A DNA stretch of 64,000 bases, from assembly GCA_021234155.1 (NCBI GenBank), contig JAJEKV010000033.1, forward strand, positions 2,023,454-2,087,453. The letters run 5' to 3'. This document shows, one piece after another, positions 59,101 through 64,000 of the stretch. Positions within the stretch are counted from its first letter, which is position 1. Each line of letters starts with the position of its first letter. A program made the translations under genes and the position numbers. The notes below the pieces were generated by a model. That model searched no databases. It was given only the letters and a program-made list of their open reading frames with translations, and was not told the DNA's origin. The stretch is from Isoetes taiwanensis. Its lineage: Eukaryota > Streptophyta > Lycopodiopsida > Isoetales > Isoetaceae.

Positions 59101-61606
59101 ACAATATTTTCTTCATTTATTACCTAATAGAAAACTGAAATCACTTCTACTTTCAGCCACTCTCTGTTGTGAACTTACCTTACTATTAAAGACAGGATCC
59201 TTACTTTCAATAACGTGATCATATTTTCTCAAACTAGGAAAGTCACTATAAATGTTTGGCCTTCAACACAAACATGACAAGTAAAAAGAAACATTTGTTA
59301 ACACCAATTAAGTTAGACACAGTGCCCAACCTTTAGATCTTTGGGTCTACATGACTCTCTTATATTCCTATGCCGCTTTATGTCGAGCTCAAGAGAAAAT
59401 ATATCTGTTCTTGACTAGCAAGTTCCGCAGTTTGAATTATGCAAGAACATCCATCCATCAAACAGCCAAATATGAGCAACCAAATGAACGCATTGGTAGA
59501 TACAACAGCAACTTCATTGCTTATTGTGTCCAAGATCTCGTATGAGTATTGATTTATGCTCAACGCATAGCAAATCTAATAACTAAACATTTAACAGCAT
59601 AACACAGAAGGTACCTGATGTTTTGATATAGATTCGAGCAGAGTTTCCCTTTCTTTGTATGCTGGCAGGTTTTTACGAATATCCATCATCTTTTGGCCTT
59701 CTTCTGAAGTCTACAGCCACGTCATTTTCTCAAATCAGGATAACATACGTTTGCAATAGTAAGCCAAAACGTGATACCACATACAACCTGCCAGCTTTGC
59801 TGTTTATTTCTTAGTCTCCTATTCTGCTGAATGATAAAAGGGTCATTTGCCATCCTTTGGGCTTCACCATTGAACCTCTTTTGCCTTTGATTGCCCATTG
59901 GTTCATCCTTTTCATCTTCACTCAGATACTCATTTTCATTTATGGATTCGAGGCTATTTTTTTTTTGCCGAAAATGCCGCTCAAGAAGGGTTTCAATTTT
60001 CCGTTGTGCTACTAATGGAATCACGACCTGCTTAATGTCAAGTAAGAAACGTTTAATACACAAACAGCTAATAAGAATCAAATCCAATCAAAAGTGACCA
60101 GAACCTCTCGTTGCGGACGTTGCAAATCCAAATCAGGCCTGTAATGAGGCAAAGGGAGCTTGCTGATCACCACAACCTTTCCATACATCTGGCTGCATAT
60201 CGCATAAAAACATCAATCCAGAAAATCAAACCATGCCCTTGAAATAACTGAGATATGTGAGGTAAATATTTTATGCAGACGACTTAAACTTCACTAATAC
60301 GCTATGATGATTCAGCGCCGCTAGTAGACTTTGTTCCAGCAACAAAGTGCATGTCCTTCCCAAACAAGACTGTATTTTTTTTCTATGGATTAGAGATTTA
60401 GGCAGAAACATAGGAGAACATTGCAAATCTGTACTACGGGAGTCATGCCAAGAATGCGCAAACCACAAAAAGTCCCTTGTCAATCTTGGCATAATTCTGT
60501 TCTTATCAAAGTGGGTTTAGATTCCTATCCATCCTTTAAGCCACATAAGTTCCATAATACCGTGCAACCTCGGCAAAGAACAATATAATAGTCTACCTTG
60601 CTGTATTTAACTGAAGCATGGCATCGGAAAGAAATGGCTGATAAGAGGGAGGAAAGATACCAATGAAGCCCCATTTCCTTGCTGAGTGAAGCAAGTGTCT
60701 CAAAATGCCTCCTGTCCTTTCTATCTTCAGAAATTATCTCAACATGCTGATCATTCCTAATGAAATTTTTCAATCGTATTTTCCAATCATCCAGATTTGC
60801 ACGATACAGAATCCCATTGCGTCCCAAACGTTCCAGCTCAGTTTCATCATCCTGCCATGTACCAGTTGTCATAATACATATTGGAGACGACAAAACATGG
60901 TCTGTCATAGGAATGAGGTTTTGCAGAACGCAATCATAACTGAATAGTTAATCACCTAAATGCAACAGCATGCCCACATATAATCTTCAGCTCAATAAAC
61001 ATACAAGGATCTCAGACCTCTATCTCAGTCACCATATTTAATATCAAAATAATGCAAAGACTTACTTGATCGTCATCATCAGAGAACTGCTCTGCCGTGT
61101 AAAATGACAATTCCCTAAATGTTGTCCCATTAAATAAAAGTGGGTCAAGTATGTGTCTTTGTGTGTAGAAGCTACCAACTCTGCCACGCCTCCTGCCAGA
61201 TAATCTCGAGTCCCCCAACCTGGGCAAAGCTTCAAGGAGTGGGTGAATAACTGGTCTGTAGCTATCAAATGCCTGCATAAACAATCTCCGGTGCTTAAAT
61301 TTGAATGCAGCGGCTTCTGCAGCTTTTCCATTCGAAGTTTCAACATTCTGAAGCTCTTCCAATGTGATCTGGGACTGACGTATTCTGATAGTTTCCTCCT
61401 TGTTCGGCTTCTTGTTGACAGACTTCCTCAAAATCCTCCTATGACTAGGGAACCGAAAGAACCTCAACATTTGAACAAGTTGTGGGCCTCTCAATGAATT
61501 GATATTGGGTTCCCTTAAATAAGATGCCCTGCATCTAAACACTTCTGCTCCTTTCAGTTTGACTATCCATATGATCAGAGGATCAAAACAGAGAAATATA
61601 CCTCAT
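53181..61606 (-). CDS. DEIH-box (DExH/DHX36-type) ATP-dependent RNA helicase, 20 exons
   Basis: Exons (minus strand): 61606-61602, 61534-61066, 60851-60661, 60192-60105, 60027-59788, 59710-59615, 58995-58807, 58734-58575, 58504-58374, 57489-57313, 57210-56938, 55806-55612, 55326-55123, 55051-54982, 54909-54761, 54678-54370, 54301-54242, 54056-53910, 53836-53726 and 53633-53181. All introns are GT-AG, phases fit, and the total is 1238 codons plus TAA. Motifs in order: GETGCGKT (about 370), TQPRR, DEIH (about 470), MSATL (about 505), [10 protein letters not shown] (about 685) and RQRRGRAGR across an exon junction (about 738). HA2 and OB-fold regions follow, then a dsRNA-binding-like tail ([20 protein letters not shown], about 1190). 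Plant relatives are DExH1, DExH3 and DExH5, which unwind RNA and G-quadruplexes. The first exon holds only five coding bases. An upstream in-frame ATG at 61660 is an alternative start. Confidence 0.88.
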
Positions 61607-64000
61607 GTCTGCTCCAAATAAATCAGCTCCCTGAACTGGACCAATATTCAAAATTACCATTATACAATGTTACAATTGGAAGCAGAAACCGGCCTAATAA
61701 CGGGAGAATATAAGTGCACGATAGCTTCAAATTGGTGGCTCATTGCAGACAACCACCCCTTCGAAAAATTATTACTTCAGGCCATATCTCACGTCCAGAA
61801 TTCTGGAGCAAACATCCTGCCCCTTACAAAAAAAACAAAAAATTTAGCAGCTTCTTCCGGCGCCCTCCTGCTACCACAAAGAGGAGAATATTCTAGTGGA
61901 GCCATGTACGTGCAAAAATCTAACCCGAGTCATAACATTTTTCCCATGTCCCTTGTTAGGCTAAGGGGTTTTGAGAATTCTTTTTTTTTGGTTGCCTGAA
62001 AGGCAATTCCTAAGGAACGCTAGGGAACGAATGTGGTGGGGAAGGTATATACTCGGATATTCCAAGTGAGCAGTGTAGATTATGGCAGAAGAATGAATAG
62101 AAGGCTGGGATGTAGTAGCAGCTAAGGGCACACTTGAAAGGGGTTTTCACACATGCTTTTTAACTAGTGGCTGTTAACAAACAGATAGGAGTGAGAGCCT
62201 ACGAGGCCTGCTCCCAAAAAGATAAATTAACGAACAAATAGGAGTGGGAGCATGCGAGGCCTGCTCCCAAAAGATAAATTAGAGATAATTGATGAGCGAT
62301 GACTATCCATTGCAGCTTCCTCAGTTGAATCACTTCCAAGCTTAAACAAGATGTTGAGCTTCTTTAGTTGAATGGAGCTTCTTTATAGTTCAAAAGTTTC
62401 GAGATGGTCCAAGCATGTATGCTTCCTTTAAATGACTGGTTATCCAGTCTGTTATAGTAGTTTCTTCTCTCTTTCCAGTTTTTTAAGTACGCACATTTGA
62501 CACAGATCTAACAGAGGTTGAATTTTTAGATCCTCTGCTCCATGTTCATAGATGAGCTACTACCAAAATGGACAGGAAAAAGAAATTTTATAAATCCTGG
62601 TATTGTGGGCCACAACGAAATCTTGTAGATATATAAGAATTTGACATGGAAAAACTTTAGCCTCCGGGCCAAGGTTATTGTGGATAACTTTAGTCTTAGA
62701 TAAAAAGATTTGGAAATAGAAATGCACAATCTGGTCTGCTTCAACCAAAAAGAATCTGTACGACCCTCAAAAATTTATCAAGTAAGAAGATTGCTTGCTT
62801 CATTTCAAGAATGATTCCTTTTTCTATTGTTACCAATGTAGTTGGATGTGTTATTGCATTTCATTCTTGATTTCCATGTTCACCAGAGAATATCATTTTG
62901 CTTGCACATGGATTCTCTAGTCATGGATTCAAGATGAGGCCATTAAATGGAGTTGTTGAATTTTTTCTCATTTAACCACTTTGTCTAGAATATGAAGTAT
63001 AATCAGAAAGAGTTATGAATAGGAGGTGGTACTTTTGCAAACATTTTCAGACTTGGTTCTTTGACTGATCCATTGAACTGACAAGTAGTCAGATAAGGTA
63101 TGGTCTGACCTCCGTGCATGAATCCATATGGTCAGCTTGGTATTGCCAAATGGCTTGAAGGCTTGGTATTGCCAAGTTTGTATTCTGTTAGTGGTAGAAT
63201 GTGATCATCTCCAATATAAAATGTGAAAAATTTTTGTCTTGGGAGAACAGGACCAAATAATGCAAATAGTGATTGTGAAAGTGTTACAAGTGCTTCCAGG
63301 GATATAGCCAATACCAACGAGCCCTTGACGGAATTTCACGAACATGGGAGTACCTCCGATAGGCTACTAGGATGTAATTGCTATATAGTAGACCATAAGT
63401 CCATAATTGGACTATGGGACCATTACCGGGATTAGTCAAAGTTGTGCCTGGAAGCCAACTTCGAATGTTTATAAGAACAAACATTTAATAAGGAAAAAAA
63501 GCATTGATATTATTGTTAAAAGGGTGGACACGTGTATCTTGTGGTTTGTTTGAACAAACCAATGAGAATAAAGCAAAATGGGCTCGAACTTTTTTGGGCT
63601 ACTAGCGATGGGCAAAGCTATAGATCTGGCCCATGCATGTATTCAGCATGCCCAGACATGCAATGTGAAGTATCAGAGATAGATAGCAGAAAGATTAGTA
63701 TGAATATATGGAGATGGCTGGAAAAGCCCCAGCCATGGCACATAATATATGCCTCCAAGAGGCACAGACAGACGTGATCTAGGCCAAGTAGGCGGCGATC
63801 TGTGTACACATATGATCTACTCCTACACAGATATATATCATTATAATCTGATCATTAAGAGCCAGCCACAAAGATCATAGCACATAGATCCACCCCGACC
63901 CACTTAGCTCCCACTCAATCTAAAACAATTTAGATCCATTTCTTCTTGGCTCTTCTTCTACTTTTCTGGACAAACAACAATCATGTGACTAGGCTTCTTG
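61607..64000. other. Upstream region of the helicase gene; no further gene supported
   Basis: Bases 61607-61660 stay in frame with the helicase start and may be leader or extra coding sequence. Beyond that the DNA is AT-rich. A phrase with AACAAATAGGAGTG...GCGAGGCCTGCTCCCAAAA occurs twice (62178-62222 and 62233-62274). A plus-strand frame at 63223-63435 and its antisense are open but match nothing recognised. Confidence 0.4.

Noticed and set aside
63132-63435. Overlapping sense and antisense frames near the right edge
   Set aside because: Neither has a recognised motif or splice context.

Overview
This is nuclear DNA of a land plant. Its genes carry many spliceosomal introns (GT...AG), and most of the sequence is decayed transposable elements and satellite-like repeats. 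The best lineage clue is an aquaporin of the HIP (hybrid intrinsic protein) subfamily. HIPs are known from mosses and lycophytes and are absent from seed plants, so a non-seed plant (lycophyte, fern or moss) is likely. That placement is an inference from one family.

Only two genes look complete. A six-exon HIP aquaporin lies on the minus strand at 26014-27764. A 20-exon DEIH-box (DExH/DHX36-type) RNA helicase lies on the minus strand at 53181-61606. The left edge holds the last exon of a plus-strand protein with a PCNA-binding box (1-383), converging on a minus-strand taxilin-like gene (about 1022-2620) that seems to lack its coiled-coil half. A receptor-like kinase pseudogene lies at 31049-31925. 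A cluster of plus-strand exon fragments from unrelated genes (ABCG transporter, SMUBP2-like helicase, one unidentified) lies at 44050-46177.

The repeats are layered. A tRNA-headed SINE dimer (2820-3914) adjoins a TCTAGAA-type degenerate array (3950-4600), and a related array in the opposite orientation lies at 39890-41165. From about 9.5 to 21.3 kb there is a minus-strand Ty3/gypsy element. It contains a non-autonomous LTR element (12243-15220), a truncated LINE with a pentanucleotide tail (15442-16686), a tandem duplication (17095-17695) and a TIR element with AGAT flanks (17794-19400). A truncated L1-type LINE adjoins its left end. Minisatellite DNA follows at 21.5-23.3 kb, then a second copy of the pentanucleotide-tail LINE at 24150-24983. 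A near full-length L1-type LINE at 33093-38240 has its 5' part inverted, as twin priming produces. A 1.07-kb retro-insertion with 14-bp target duplications lies at 41400-42493.

The genes do not form an operon-like unit. They are isolated plant genes in a repeat matrix. Exon joins were worked out by reading splice sites and frame continuity by eye. No alignment or expression data were available.
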